64,000 nucleotides of DNA from Lolium rigidum (taxonomy: Eukaryota; Streptophyta; Magnoliopsida; Poales; Poaceae), in the NCBI RefSeq assembly GCF_022539505.1, contig NC_061510.1:39767047-39831046 (forward strand). The letters are read 5' to 3'. A model generated the notes under the pieces. That model was not told the origin of the DNA and did no database searches. It saw only the letters and a program-made list of their open reading frames with translations. This document shows, piece after piece, positions 40,791 to 53,410 of the stretch; the stretch's first letter is position 1, and every line of letters begins with the position of its first letter. Both the position numbers and the translations under genes were made by a program.

Positions 40791-42450
40791 ATGCATCAGT
40801 AAGGTCTGCCGACCTGTTGACCGTCTTCTTCGGGTCAGTGGGATGCACCTGCAGCTTCTTTGTCTCCTTCACAGCGTCAAATTCGTCAGCCCTTACGCTT
40901 CGATTGTCGGCTGGTGGCTGTGCATGATCCGTGACGGCGTCGACAGCGTTGAGTTCTTCCTTTGCTCCGAACTTTGAGGCAATCTTCTGGAATTCTCTGT
41001 CGCAATTGTCTGAACGGGTGAAGCTTCCATGAACGGTTATCGGAGTCCCATTGTTGCCAGGCATCTTCAACTTCAAATACGCGTAATGAGGTACGGCCAT
41101 AAATTTGGCAAAGGCAGACCTGCCGAGGATGGCGTGGTACTGTGATTCCCAGTCGACTACTTCAAACTCGATTTTCTCCTTCCTGAAATTGCTAGGTGTG
41201 CCAAAAACTACATCCAGTGATGTTTTGCCTAGGGAGTAAGCGGGCCGAGTTGGTATGATGCCATGGAATCCTGTGTCGGACTCTCTCAGCATGTCGACTG
41301 TTAAACCCATTGCTTTCATCGTGTTAGCGAATAACAGGTTCAAGCCACTTCCTCCATCCATGAATACTTTGCTCATATTGTACCCCCCGATCTGCGCTTC
41401 AAGGACAAGGGCTGCATGACCTGGTCTAGGGACGGCCTTCGGATGATCTGCCCTGCCGAAGGAGATGCTTTGCTCCGACCAGTCGATGAATTCGGGTGTG
41501 CCAACCATAGCAACTTCCGCATATTTCACTTCTCGTGAGAATTTTTTGGTTTCCCTTTTCGAAAAGTTGGTTTTATGGATCATGTTGACCTGCCCACATG
41601 GCTCTGGGAACGTTTCGGCTGGTACATACTCATCTCTTTCCATTGGATCGTATGGCTCTGGTACATACGGCTCTGGCGGATAGCTGTAAGACCTTGCCCT
41701 CTTCTCCATTACGTGAACTCTTGACATGGCTTCAGCTCTAAGATCGTCACAGAACTGTCGAATCTCCAGGAAGTGTCGGCAGTTCCTTAGCAGATGACTG
41801 GATTTCTCCCGACCATCCTTTGGATCAATGTAAGAGTGGAGGTAGCAAGGTGCCTCGAGTTGCTCTGTAGCCGATAGATACGGCGAACGGGTGCGGCCAT
41901 GGATCGGTTGCATGTCATGCTGTCCTCGTACGGACTGGCGAGGGTGAATCGATGTACGTTCTTCCTCTCCTCGGTGTGAGTCCCTTCGTCTTTTCTTTCG
42001 TCCCGTTGTGAGGTCGAAACTTCCTCGGCTGCCTCCTTTCACGTTTCTGGGAGGGATTTCCAAGGTTGCTGCCGGTGCTCCACCTGTCGAAACTGAGGTC
42101 CTCGATCCAGATGTACTGGTCCTAGGGAGGCAAAGAAAACCTCCGGAGTCGATGATGAAGTGGACGCCTCCGAAAGTTGCAGTCATGCCGTCGCACGATT
42201 CTGCAGGGATCGAGTGCGGCGGCTCGAGATGTGGTATGAACTCAAAGGATCCGCAGCGGATCGGGTCTTTTGGATCTGGTGGCGTTGGTGACTCGAGTAC
42301 GAACGCCGCACATGTGACTGGTATCGCTGATGACCTGCCTTGTGCCGACAGGGTTCCCACAGACGGCGCCAATTGTCGAGGGTGCTCCTCGGCAATGCCC
42401 TCCGATAGGGGCTTACGGTTGATGGAATCCTGCAAGCTGACACGAGACAT
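40789..42450 (-). pseudogene. Element D gag-protease frame with gag deletion (553 codons open)
   Basis: The open frame starts with a Met inside the 5' LTR (42450) and reads through the primer site into gag. DPIRCGSFEFIPHLEPP and MTATFGGVHFIIDS mark the gag N-terminus. The capsid-type Retrotrans_gag domain expected next is absent; the frame jumps to an Arg-rich stretch and CYLHSYIDPKDGREKSSH, a degenerate knuckle region. The protease shows KVFMDGGSGLNLLFANTM (active-site Asp-Gly-Gly) and HAILGRSAFAKFM. The translation start in the LTR is probably not natural. The deletion removes particle-forming capacity. Confidence 0.82.
42354..42371 (-). other. Element D primer-binding site
   Basis: On the minus strand TGGCGCCGTCTGTGGGAA lies one base inside the 5' LTR. 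Common in gypsy elements of grasses; the tRNA was not assigned. Confidence 0.75.
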
Positions 42451-42915
42451 CTGTTCACAGACAAGCGGGGAGAGCGATTTACCCAGGTTCGGGGCCCTCG
42501 ATGAGGTAAAACCCTTACGTCTGCACTGTCGTTCTTGATTATGATGATAATGGGTTACAATGGGGTGCCGAATAGTTCGGCTGAGATCTCGTCGAGATGG
42601 CTAAGTGCTATGGCGACCTAGCTCTAAGATTTTGGTGGCTAAGATTGCTAAGATTGATTGTGTCCCTCGACAGCCCCTCTCCTGGCCTTTATATAGGAGG
42701 CCAGGTCTCAAGAGGTCTAACCGAGTACGACTAGGTTTACAGTAATTTTAGATCTAATCTTTCCTTGTTCGGCCGCTTCTTTGTCTTGCTTACCAAGGAA
42801 TCTTCTGGTGTACCACCCGGATGGGCCGCCTTGCCTCCAAGTGCCTTCATGGGCCTCCAACTGGTCAATACAGGATAGGGCAACGTCGGTTACCCGAAGG
42901 GTAATGCCCACGTCA
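42373..42915 (-). repeat. Element D 5' LTR
   Basis: 543 bp, near-identical to 32637-33179. The TATA box (minus strand, 42688-42695) again sits in the loop of a CCTGGCC/GGCCAGG inverted repeat. AACTG follows at 42916. Confidence 0.95.
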
Positions 42916-44200
42916 AACTGTGTGGCCAAGTAAGTCAGATTTTTTTTTAAATCGTATACTATTAGTGAATATTAATAAAAATGAATTATTTTAAAAAAAT
43001 CACGTTCAGCGGAAAGACAAAGCGAGGGGGAACTTTAGAAGGTTTAACGACCATCGGTACGGTCAAGGCCCATCCATATCACGCACACGTACCATGTTGC
43101 ACCTCCTCCTCCTCGTTAAATAGTTTCACCACGCGAAGAGCTGAGATCCAACATTCAGAGACACCACAAGTCGCAGAAACCTCACCTCCGAAAGGTATCT
43201 AGAGGGGGAACTTGCAAAGGGCATCATGATTTCTGTTACACGGATCATTTGGGGCCAAGGTATCATCATCTAGCATCAACAGCTGCATCTCAATCACCAT
43301 CACCATTTCCATCTCGGTTACATCCTTCTTATTGTAATTCCAATTCCCATTATGGATTTGCACTTGAGTTCATCCATATATTCGTATATCATTCATATTC
43401 CTATGATGATGTTGTTTATTTCCTCTATGTGTGAGTAATTTACCTTGTTCTTGGGGAGATGGAGAAACCCTAGCAATATTATGATGCGAAATAAAATGAT
43501 CTATAATTTCAGGTCATCAGCATGTATTAGTTTTTCTCTAGATATTATGTGAAGTGCACCATATAATATTTACCAATGGGACTAGAGAGGGAACTACCGT
43601 TGGTCATATGGTAGTATGTATGGTGCTAAGTGACATAACGTGCTAGCATGTTGTTCATGTGGGTAATGGGGATAAGAAGAGATTCACTAAGCTCATATCA
43701 ATATTCATGGGAAAACCCTTCATTGTGAGGGATCGGAGTGGCTTGTTACGATCATTGCAGTGGTTATTCGGGATGAAATATCATATGGCTTATTTGTGAT
43801 CATTTTATTATGGAGCTCTTCCCATACATGCACATGAAGGATGATATAGCTAGACTCATCTTAGATCATAAATAGTACCAATGCTAGTGGTGGATCCTAC
43901 ACTCCACGAGAACACTAGCTTTCTTGCAGTTTCAGTATCTTTTACATAGCGATAGTCTCTTTGTTTGCATTCCTTAGTTTTAACTATTATTGTTTCACAC
44001 CCAAAAACAAATTGTCTCAAAACACTCCTACCCAGAATCAAAGGCAACTTTCAAGTATCCTTTGGTAAAAGGTAACGAGAGGCATAAATACCTCTATCAA
44101 TAGTTCTCCGTGATTCGATACTCTAACTTTGAAACTAGTTATATACGAACTGTGCACTTGAAGTCATGAACCACTGGCCCAAGATGCACTCTGTCTAGCC
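42916..44200. other. Unclassified DNA, probably fragments of older LTR elements
   Basis: No significant ORF. 43080-43210 looks like an LTR leader (CCTCCTCCTCCTCGTTAAATAG, then GC-rich). 43880-44110 has phrases often seen in Triticeae gypsy LTRs (ATCCTACACTCCACGAGAAC, TTCTCCGTGATTCGATACTC). No boundaries or duplications were found. Confidence 0.4.
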
Positions 44201-44205
44201 CCAAC

Positions 44206-45963
44206 TGTTGGAGATATGCCCAAGAGGCAATAATAAAATGGTTATTATAATATATCTTTGTGTTTATGATAAATGTTTGCATACCATGCTATAATTGTAT
44301 TAACAGAAACATTGATACATGTGTGTTATGTAAACAACAAGGAGTCCCTAGTAAGCCTCTTGTATAACTAGCTTGTTGATTAATAGATGATCATGGTTTC
44401 GTGATCATGAACATTGGATGTTATTAATAACAAGGTTATGTCATTAGGTGAATGATATAATGGACACACACCCAAATAAGTGTAGCATAAGATCACGTCA
44501 TTAAGTTTAGTTTGCTATAAGCTTTCGATACATAGTTACCTAGTACTTCGACCATGAGATCATGTAAATCACTTATACCGAAAGGGTACTTTGATTACAT
44601 CAAACGCCACTGCGTAAATGGGTGGTTATAAAGGTGGGATTAAGTATTCGGAAAGTATGCGTTGAGGCATATGGATCAAGAGTGGGATTTGTCCATCCCG
44701 ATGACGGATAGATATATTCTGGGCCCTCTCGGTGGAATGTCGTCTGATTAGCTTGCAAGCATGTGAATAGTTCACAAGAGATGATATGCCACGGTACGAG
44801 TAAAGAGTACTTGTCGGAGACGAGGTTGAACTAGGTATGGAGATACCGATGATCGAACCTCGGACAAGTAAAGTATCGCGCGACAAAGGGAATTGGTATC
44901 GTATGTTAATGGTTCTTTCGATCACGAAGTCATCGTTGAATATGTGGGAGCTATTATGGATCTCCAGGTTCCGCTATTAGTTATTGATCGGAGAAGAGTC
45001 TCGATCATGTCCGCATATTTCTCGAACCGTAGGGTGACACACTTAAGGTTTGATGTCGTTTTAAGTAGATATGGAATATGGAATGGAGCTCGAATGTTGT
45101 TCGGAGTCTCGGATGGGATCCAAGACATCACGAGGAGGTTCGGAATGGTCCGGAGAATAAGATTCATATATGGAAAGTCATTTTCCAGGGTTCGGAAAAA
45201 GTCCGGTGTTTTGACCGGAGCTTCTAGAAGGTTTTGGAAGGACCGGAATAGTCCGGAATATTGTGGAAGGTTCCAGAAGTATCCGGGACGACCCGGGCTG
45301 TCTAAGGAAGTCCGGAGGGTTCCATAATAGTTGTATCCACGTTTTCCTTAAGGTTAAGAAGTTTCCCCTAAGGCAGATTCGGATTTGGCAAAAGAGTCCT
45401 AGTTCTAGTAGGTTTCGGCTGACAGAAACCTACCGGAACTCTCCCAAACTTTGGGGGCAGGTCTTGGACGACCCAAGGACCTTTTCCACCTATAAAAGGA
45501 GGGCAAGGGGAGCCCCAAGAGCTACACAAGTCGCAGCCCTAGCTCCCCCTCTCCCAAACCCTAGCTACTCCCTCCTCATTCTCCCGCAGCGCTTACGGCG
45601 AAGCCCTGCCGGAGATCTCCACCACCACCGTCACCACGCCGTCATGCTGGCGGGATTCCGAGGAGGATCTACTACATCCGCTGCCCGCTGGAACGGGGAG
45701 AAGGACATCGTCATCAACACCGAACATGTGACCGAGTACGGAGGTGCTGCCCGACTGTGGCACCGTCAAGATCTTCTACGCGCTTTCGAAAGCGGCAAGT
45801 GATCGACTACAGCAACAACGAGATCTAATCTCGTAGGCTTTGGAAATCTTCGAGAGTTAGTCTCATGATCTTCTCATTGCTACCATCTTCTATATTGGAT
45901 CTTGGCTTGTTATTCGTTCTTGCGGTAGGAAATTTTTTGTTTTCTATGCTACGAATCTCATCA
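44206..45963 (+). repeat. Element E 5' LTR
   Basis: 1758 bp. TATA box TATAAAAGG at 45491-45499 within CCACCTATAAAAGGAGG, followed by a C-rich leader. Differs from the 3' LTR at few positions. Confidence 0.95.
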
Positions 45964-45964
45964 G

Positions 45965-45976
45965 TGGTATCAGAGC
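45965..45976 (+). other. Element E primer-binding site (initiator tRNA-Met)
   Basis: TGGTATCAGAGC, the classical plant copia primer site, starts 2 bp after the LTR end. Confidence 0.93.
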
Positions 45977-47908
45977 CGTGTCTATGCATAGATTGGTTGC
46001 ACGAGTAGAACACAATGGTTTTGTGGGCGTTGATGCTCTTGTTGTTTTTGGTTAGTGTATTTTGCATCTTGCGGGATGGTGGGATGAAGCGGCCCGGGCT
46101 AACTTTACATGACCGCGTTCATGAGACTTGCTCCACGCTCGACATGCAACTTGTATTGCATAAGTGGCTTTGCGGGTGTCTGTCTCTCTCACCATAGTTA
46201 AGATTCAATTTACTCTTTCAACTGACAACATTAGTATCACCGTTGTGGTTCATGTTCGTAGGTAGATTGGATCTTACTCGAAAACCCTAAACCACGTAAA
46301 ATATGCAAACCAAATTAGAGGCGTCTAACTTGTTTTTGCAGGGTTTGGTGATGTGATGTGGCCATGATGTGATGATGAATATGTATGAGATGATCATTAT
46401 TGTATTGTGGCAACCGGTAGGAGCCTTATGGTTGTCTTTATATTTCATGTTGTAGTATTATTTCAAAGTAGTTGTAATAGTTGCTACACACGGTGAACAA
46501 CCATGAAGACGGCGCCATGGACCTTGATGCTACGCCGACGATGATAGAGATCATGCCCGTTGATGATGGAGATCATGTCCGTGCTTTGGAGATGAAGATC
46601 AAAGGCACAAAGACTAAAGGGCCATATCATATCACACTATGAATTGCATGTGATGTTAATCCTTTATGCATCTTATCTTGCTTAGATCGCGACGGTAGCA
46701 TTATAAGATGATCCCTCACATTAATATCAAGATAATAAAGTGTTCTCCCCTCGTATGCACCGTTGCTACAGTTCGTCGTTTTGAAGCATCTCATGATGAT
46801 CGGATGTGATAGATTCTATGTTCACATACAACGGGTGTAAGCCATGTTGCACACGCGGAAATACTTGGGTTTGCTTGACGAGCCTAGCATGTACAGACAT
46901 GGCCTCGGAACACAGGAAACCAAAAGGTTAAACACGAGTCATATGGATGATATGATCAACATGTTGATGTTCACCATTGAAGCTACATCATCTCACGTGA
47001 TGATCGGTTTTGGTGTAGTGGATATGGATCGTGTACCACTAAACAACTATGAGGGATGTTGTATTAAGTGGGAGTTTATTAGTAATTAGATTAAAACATG
47101 AACTAATTATCATGAACATAGTCTGAATAGTATTTTGAATAAAATTTGTAGAATTGGCATCTGTTATCTACCATGCGCTAGTCTTGTAATTGAGATAGAA
47201 ATATTGTTAAGTCTGACAAGAAACTTTACGGACTGGTACCGTATTGTTAAAGAATTAAGAAATGATTAAGTCCTATTGCAAACTTTTAGTAAACCTCACA
47301 TTAATGATTCAAAGAGTAATGGTTTCAATTAGTACCTAAAATCATCTTGTCTCCTAAAGTTCAAATCCGTTTGAAAAGTAAGGAGCTGGAAATTTTGTTT
47401 TCAGAAATAAGCAAGGTATGAGATATATGTGATATCTAAGACCTTATTGCAAGATGATAGAATATAATCTAGTGAGACTACATAAACTCATAAGTTTTAT
47501 GGGAATGTACGAAGGTTGAAGACGCCAGGCGTCCCAATCCTCCAACTAGTTGGGCACTAACAATATTCGCATATCCATGAAGTGATCGTCCTTAGTATGC
47601 ACCGTTGCTAAGACTCGTCGTTTCGAAGCATCACATGATGATCGGGTGTTATAGATTCTACGTGTGCATACAACGGGTGCAAGCCAGATTTGCACATGCG
47701 AATACTGCGGTTAAACTTTACGAGCCTAGCATGTACAGACATGGTCTCGGAAAGTCGTCATGACATGATGGATAAAAATTATTAGTGAAATTGTTCATCA
47801 CATTAAAAGGTTACTAATAGTGAAATCCGGAACACTTGTCACATGATGATCAACTTTAAAGTAAGAACCTCAAGGTTATTGGTATTTGACCAATGGACCT
47901 AGAAGTTA
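45977..47908 (+). other. Element E leader and unreadable gag region
   Basis: No reading frame of useful length. A start-like stretch at 46503 (ATGAAGACGGCGCC) soon ends. By position, gag should begin here or slightly downstream, but stops occur in all frames. It includes the two direct repeats. Confidence 0.5.
46747..46913 (+). repeat. Direct repeat in the element E leader (second copy 47590-47753)
   Basis: About 165 bp with matching order of phrases: TATGCACCGTTGCTA, TGATGATCGG, CATACAACGGGTG, ACGAGCCTAGCATGTACAGA. Copies are 843 bp apart and diverged, so the duplication is older than this insertion or was created by reverse-transcriptase template switching. Confidence 0.8.
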
Positions 47909-50870
47909 TTGAAGGTGAAGTGTTTTCTGAGAATGAGGAAAGCTAAAAGAGAAACTACAAAAGATATTTTGGCAGAAAGAAAGAAAAGACTAGAAAGTCT
48001 AGCTCAGGTGTATATAGATGATATACATGTTATGGATGTATTCCTTGTTTGGTCACATAATGAAATTCTTGGGTATTTGTACCAGATTTGTTGGTATGAG
48101 ATGTCATACAATATAACGCAATACAACATTACGATGGCCTAAGTGACTGATAAGGAATATGGTAATAATGCACGTCTGGAACATAATAAAGCGTTATTAT
48201 GTTTGTCGTTGGCATTCTACCTAGCCCTTAGAATTTATAATAAAGAACTTAATAATTGTTATTTTGTTTTGGTCAAATGAAAACAATGAGTTGTTCAAAT
48301 TATGAAATTACTCCATGTACGATGGATAAGTTATTATAAATCTTAATGGTGAAACACATATACATAACACTGACGCTAAAATGCCATAAGGCAAATGATT
48401 TGATTTCCACTTATTTGTGGAACCGCCATTAAGGTCATGTTAGAAAGGAACGCATGAAGGAACTCCATGCAAATGGATTTTTGGAGCCATTTGATTTTTG
48501 AATCGTTTGGCGCTTGCAAATCTCTTCTAAAGAGAATGACTGAAATACCGTTCATAGGCCAAGAGTTGAATAGGCAACTAACTTAGTGGAAACATACATG
48601 ATGATGTATGTGGTTCACTGGGCATAGTTGTGTGCGGGAGATTCTTCTACTTCATGAAAACTTCCAACAATGAATTGAGTATATATATGTGGATATATTC
48701 AATAAGGAAGAAGTTTGAAACATTTGAATGGATTCAAATAATTTCAGCATGAAGTGGAAATCATCGTAATAGAAAAGTCAAATATCTATGATTGGATCAC
48801 GGTGGAAATATTTGAATTACGTGTTTTAGCGAACATCTAAGAGAGTTATGAAATTGTTCTACAGCTCACGTTTCTTGGAGTATCATAGTGATGATGACGC
48901 CATTATATTTTTGTGGATTATGCTTTAGTGACTACCGCTTTTACACTGAATAGAGCATCATCATGATCCGCTGAAATGACACCATACGAGTTATGGCATG
49001 GGTATGAATCCTAATAGTCCTTTCTTAAATTTTGGTATGCATAGCATAAGTAAATAAGTTTACAACCAAAATCGGATGAATGTCTTTGTTGGTTATCCCA
49101 GAAAAACAAATTGGGAATTCTTTCCACTATGAAGTAAAAGACAAAAAGTGTTTGTTAATGTTACTTACTTATTTCCAAGAAATTGTTTTCTAATGAAATA
49201 TTTGAGTGGGAGGACAATAGAACTTGATGAGGTTTATGAACCTGAGCATAATGATCAAAGTAGCGCAGCATCGGAAATGGTTCCGGAAGCGGCCACAACG
49301 ATCATGGCTCCCATGACTACAAAGTGTTTTAGCCATGGAGATCAAAGTACATATTGAACCTTGTAGGTATGGTTTACTTTGTGATCAAATAAATGATTTG
49401 TGGATAAAGGATTGATTTTGAACAATGATAAACCAACTACATACAAAGAAGTTATGATGGGCCCTGACTCCGTTAAAATGGCTATGCGCCATTAAATCCA
49501 AGATAGGTGAACACTTTTTGAAAGTAAATGAATCTATGAAATTGATGGACTTGGATAGAATATCCTTGAAGAAGCTCGATTTGTCGAAAGATTGTTTACG
49601 ACAAAGTTCAAAGAGTTGACTACGATAAGATTACATCTTCCGTAGCGATGCTTATAGTCTATGTGGATTATTCTAGTAATCGCTACATATTTGTTTTATG
49701 AGATATGCTAGTAGGATGGCAAAATACATTACTTAACAGAAGTGTGTATTAAAGGTGTATATAAGATACAACCAAAGAGTTTTGCTGGTCCGTGAAATAC
49801 TAGATAGGTATACAAACTTCAACTGGATGAAGTGCGTATCGCGGAGTTGGAATCTTCACCGGATGAAATAGTCAAAGAGTTTTTGATTTCATTAGAAACA
49901 ATGAAGATACTTGCATTTGCAAGAAATTAAGTGGGAGCGCTAAGACATATTTATAATACTTTATGTAGATGACATATAGTTGGTTATAAATGATGTAATT
50001 ATATACTTGATTATAAAAGGTTTCATTAAGAATTAACTTCAATGAAAGGATATGGACTGAAACATATTTAGTGTCAAGATTTATGAAGATAGATTGAAAC
50101 ACATAATAAGTTTAAGTCAAAGTACATAGAATGGATATTGAAGTAGTTCAATATAGAAATATTATGAAGGTGTTCTTTTCATGTGAAGGTTTAACAAGAC
50201 TTGAGTGCATCTGACACTCAATGAGTAAAAACACATGAGTGATTTTAGATCACGATTAATATGTACACAATCAGATATCCTGTGCTCTAAAGTGTTATGA
50301 GCATGTACCAGAATGATTCATGTGATGATCATTGATCGACAGTAAGAATATCCTTGGGTGCTTTAGAAGAACCAAGGATATATATAGTTTTATATGGGGT
50401 AATGACAAACAAATCGTTGTAAGGTGTTACACCGATATTAGTTTGGTCACATATAAAATCTCATTTAGGCTAAGTGTTGATTAAAAGGTAGCACAATGAG
50501 CTAGAAGATGTCTATGCTAGATTTAGATGAGTTCTAAATATTATGACGGATTCTACAAACGAAGGCAGAGTATATGTAATTGTTTTGACAATGACTGAGG
50601 ATGTTTAAGTCGAGGAGTTCTTTGAGAACTTGGTGTAGTTCCGATAGTGTCAGAACTTTGAAGCTATATTGTGTGTGACAATATTAGTGACATATTTCAG
50701 ACCACGGAATTAAGGTTCCACCAGAAGACCGAACATATACGATTAATGCCGACTCATTTGTAAAATGAGTGATGCGTTGAGACGCAAATGAATTGCAAAA
50801 TACATACGTTTCTGAGAATGTCAGATCCGTTGACTAAAACCTCTCCCGTGAGCAAAATATGATAAAGCAC
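47909..50870 (+). pseudogene. Element E copia polyprotein remnant (gag knuckle to RNase H)
   Basis: Recognisable in order, though broken by many stops. Around 47920-48030 is a decayed zinc-knuckle block (GKAKRETTKDILAERKKRL-like). Around 49140-49240 is the integrase C-terminal part (FLMKYLSGRTIELDEV). Around 49440-49520 is the RT start (VMMGPDSVKWLCAIKSKIG). The RT catalytic YVDD lies at about 49957-49971, inside LYVDDI followed by a stop. RNase H EAEYM is near 50560, and the terminal DPLTKTSPVSK is near 50825. The copia order INT before RT is preserved. No functional product. Confidence 0.8.
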
Positions 50871-50938
50871 CAGAAGGCCAAGGTGTTATATCTTTACAAA
50901 TGTAAACTAGATTATTGACTCTAGTGCAAATGGGAGGC

Positions 50939-52696
50939 TGTTGGAGATATGCCCAAGAGGCAATAATAAAATGGTTATTATAATATATCTTTGTGTTTAT
51001 GATAAATGTTTGCATACCATGCTATAATTGTATTAACCGAAACATTGATACATGTGTGTTATGTAAACAACAAGGAGTCCCTAGTAAGCCTCTTGTATAA
51101 CTAGCTTGTTGATTAATAGATGATCATGGTTTCGTGATCATGAACATTGGATGTTATTAATAACAAGGTTATGCCATTAAGTGAATGATATAATGGACAC
51201 ACACCCAAATAAGTGTAGCATAAGATCACGTCATCAAGTTTAGTTTGCTATAAGCTTTCGATACATAGTTACCTAGTCCTTCGACCATGAGATCATGTAA
51301 ATCACTTATACCGGAATGGTACTTTGATTACATCAAACGCCACTGCGTAAATGGGTGGTTATAAAGGTGGGATTAAGTATTCGGAAAGTATGAGTTGAGG
51401 CATATGGATCAAGAGTGGGATTTGTCCATCCCGATGACGGATAGATATACTCTGGGCCCTCTCGGTGGAATGTCGTCTGATTAGCTTGCAAGCATGTGAA
51501 TAGTTCACAAGAGATGATATGCCACGGTACGAGTAAAGAGTACTTGTCGGAGACGAGGTTGAACTAGGTATGGAGATACCGATGATCGAACCTCGGACAA
51601 GTAAAGTATCGCGCGACAAAGGGAATTGGTATCGTATGGTAATGGTTCTTTCGATCACGAAATCATCGTTGAATATGTGGGAGCTATTATGGATCTCCAG
51701 GTCCCGCTATTAGTTATTGATCGGAGAAGAGTCTCGATCATGTCCGCATAGTTCTCGAACCGTAGGGTGACACACTTAAGGTTTGATGTCGTTTTAAGTA
51801 GATATGGAATATGGAATGGGGCTCGAATGTTGTTCGGAGTCTCAGATGGGATCCAAGACATCACGAGGAGGTTCAGAATGGTCCGGAGAATAAGATTTAT
51901 ATATGGGAAGTCATTTTCCGGGGTTCGGAAAAAGTCCGGTGTTTTGACCGGAGCTTCTAGAAGGTTTTGGAAGGACCGGAATAGTCCGGAATATTGTGGA
52001 AGGTTCCGGAAGTGTCCGGGACGACCCGGGCTGTCTAAGGAAGTCCGGAGGGTTCCATAATAGGTGTATCCACGTTTTCCTTAAGGTTAAGAAGTTTCCC
52101 CTAAGGCATATTCGGATTTGGCAAAAGAGTCCTAGTTCTTTTAGGTTTCGGCTTACAGAAACCTACCGGAACTCTCCCAAACTTTGGGGGCAGGTCTTGG
52201 ACGACCCAAGGACCTTTTCCACCTATAAAAGGAGGGCAAGGGGAGCCCCAAGAGCTACACAAGTCGCAGCCCTAGCTCCCCCTCTCCCAAACCCTAGCTA
52301 CTCCCTCCTCCTTCTCCCGCAGCGCTTACGGCGAAGCCCTGCCAGAGATCTCCACCACCACCGTCACCACGCCGTCGTGTTGGCGGGATTCCGAGGAGGA
52401 TCTACTACATCCGCTGCCCACTGGAACGGGGAGAAGGACGTCGTCATCAACACCGAACGTGTGACCGAGTACGGAGGTGCTGCCCGACTGTGGCACCGTC
52501 AAGATCTTCTACGCGCTTTCGAAAGCGGCAGGTGATCGACTGCAGCAACAACGAGATCTAATCTCGTAGGCTTTGGAAATCTTCGAGGGTTAGTCTCATG
52601 ATCTTCTCGTTGCTACCATCTTCTAGATTGGATCTTGGCTTGTTATTCGTTCTTGCGGTAGGAAATTTTTTGTTTTCTATGCGACGAATCTCATCA
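50939..52696 (+). repeat. Element E 3' LTR
   Basis: 1758 bp, the same termini and length as the 5' LTR; TATA box at 52234-52240. CCAAC follows. Confidence 0.95.
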
Positions 52697-52701
52697 CCAA
52701 C

Positions 52702-53410
52702 TAGATTCTCCCGCAAGCTGAACGCAAGAGCTGGCTGGCCAGACCCGGCGACCCAGATTCAGATGCCACCAGCGACGCTAGATTAGCAACACCACGATGG
52801 CCGCACAACCAACAACACGTCAACACTTGCACGAGCGTGGCCACGAAGGTCGGGGGGAGAACCACAACCGTGAGAGCAGCTACAACACGGAACATGCTCC
52901 CTACCCCAACGAGCATGCGTCGGCCCCGGGACCCACTCCCAATAAGCCAACAAGGATGTCGCCCACAACGACAACATACTGCTGGAGTCCCCAGAGGAAG
53001 CAGGACTCCGAGAACACCGAACGGCCAGGGACAGATCCAAGCCCACCTAGACGAGACCAAGCTCGGGTGCATCCGACGAAGGAAGGCGTGGCGATGGAGG
53101 TGACACTGCGAGTAACACAAAAGAGCGCCCCAGACCACCCACAAATTTGGCTGATCTTGGCTGGGCACTTACAGGCCCAGATTTGCAGTCACCGGCGACA
53201 CCCGGCCACCCTACCGTCCGCCGGGGCCGCATCAACGTCGCCCTGGGTCGGGCCGAACGGCACCGCGGCGATCCACATCGAGAAGAGGCTCCGCCCCGTC
53301 GGGCCTAGGATCCGCGCAAGAGGAGGAGAACCACCGTCACCACGTGGTCTTTGCCCGTCGGCTCGCGACGGTGGTGGCGGGTGAGAGGGGGCTGGACGGT
53401 CCGGTCGCCC
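52702..53410. other. GC-rich unclassified DNA (left part of the E insertion target)
   Basis: Open in several frames on both strands (for example 52797-53384 plus) without a domain, as expected from high GC. It has the look of a non-LTR element leader or a gene-derived 5' region. I cannot name it. Confidence 0.35.

Larger units (their letters stand above)
32637..42915 (-). mobile_element. Element D: complete gypsy LTR retrotransposon, Tat lineage, with antisense genes
   Basis: 543-bp LTRs (32637-33179, 42373-42915) and the duplication AACTG (32632-32636, 42916-42920). Gag-pol is on the minus strand: gag-PR 42450-40789, RT 40790-39528, RNase H-INT 39519-37573. Between pol and the 3' LTR, plus-strand multi-exon genes occupy about 33800-37122. 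Gag has lost its capsid-type domain, and RT has an in-frame stop and an altered catalytic motif, so this copy is not autonomous. Confidence 0.95.
44206..52696 (+). mobile_element. Element E: complete Ty1/copia LTR retrotransposon, BARE/Angela-like
   Basis: Two 1758-bp LTRs (44206-45963 and 50939-52696), TGTTGGAGATATGCC...GAATCTCATCA. Duplication CCAAC at 44201-44205 and 52697-52701. Initiator-Met primer site TGGTATCAGAGC at 45965; polypurine tract CAAATGGGAGGC before the 3' LTR. The polyprotein is recognisable but riddled with stops. LTR layout and phrases resemble the BARE/WIS/Angela group. Confidence 0.95.

Noticed and set aside
41465..42538. Plus-strand frames opposite gag-protease of element D
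   Set aside because: No motif; they are shadows of the minus-strand gag-PR frame. The genuine antisense genes of D lie at 33845-37122.
44626..45802. Frames within the LTRs of element E (repeated at 51359-52535)
   Set aside because: Present identically in both LTRs and on both strands; untranslated LTR sequence.
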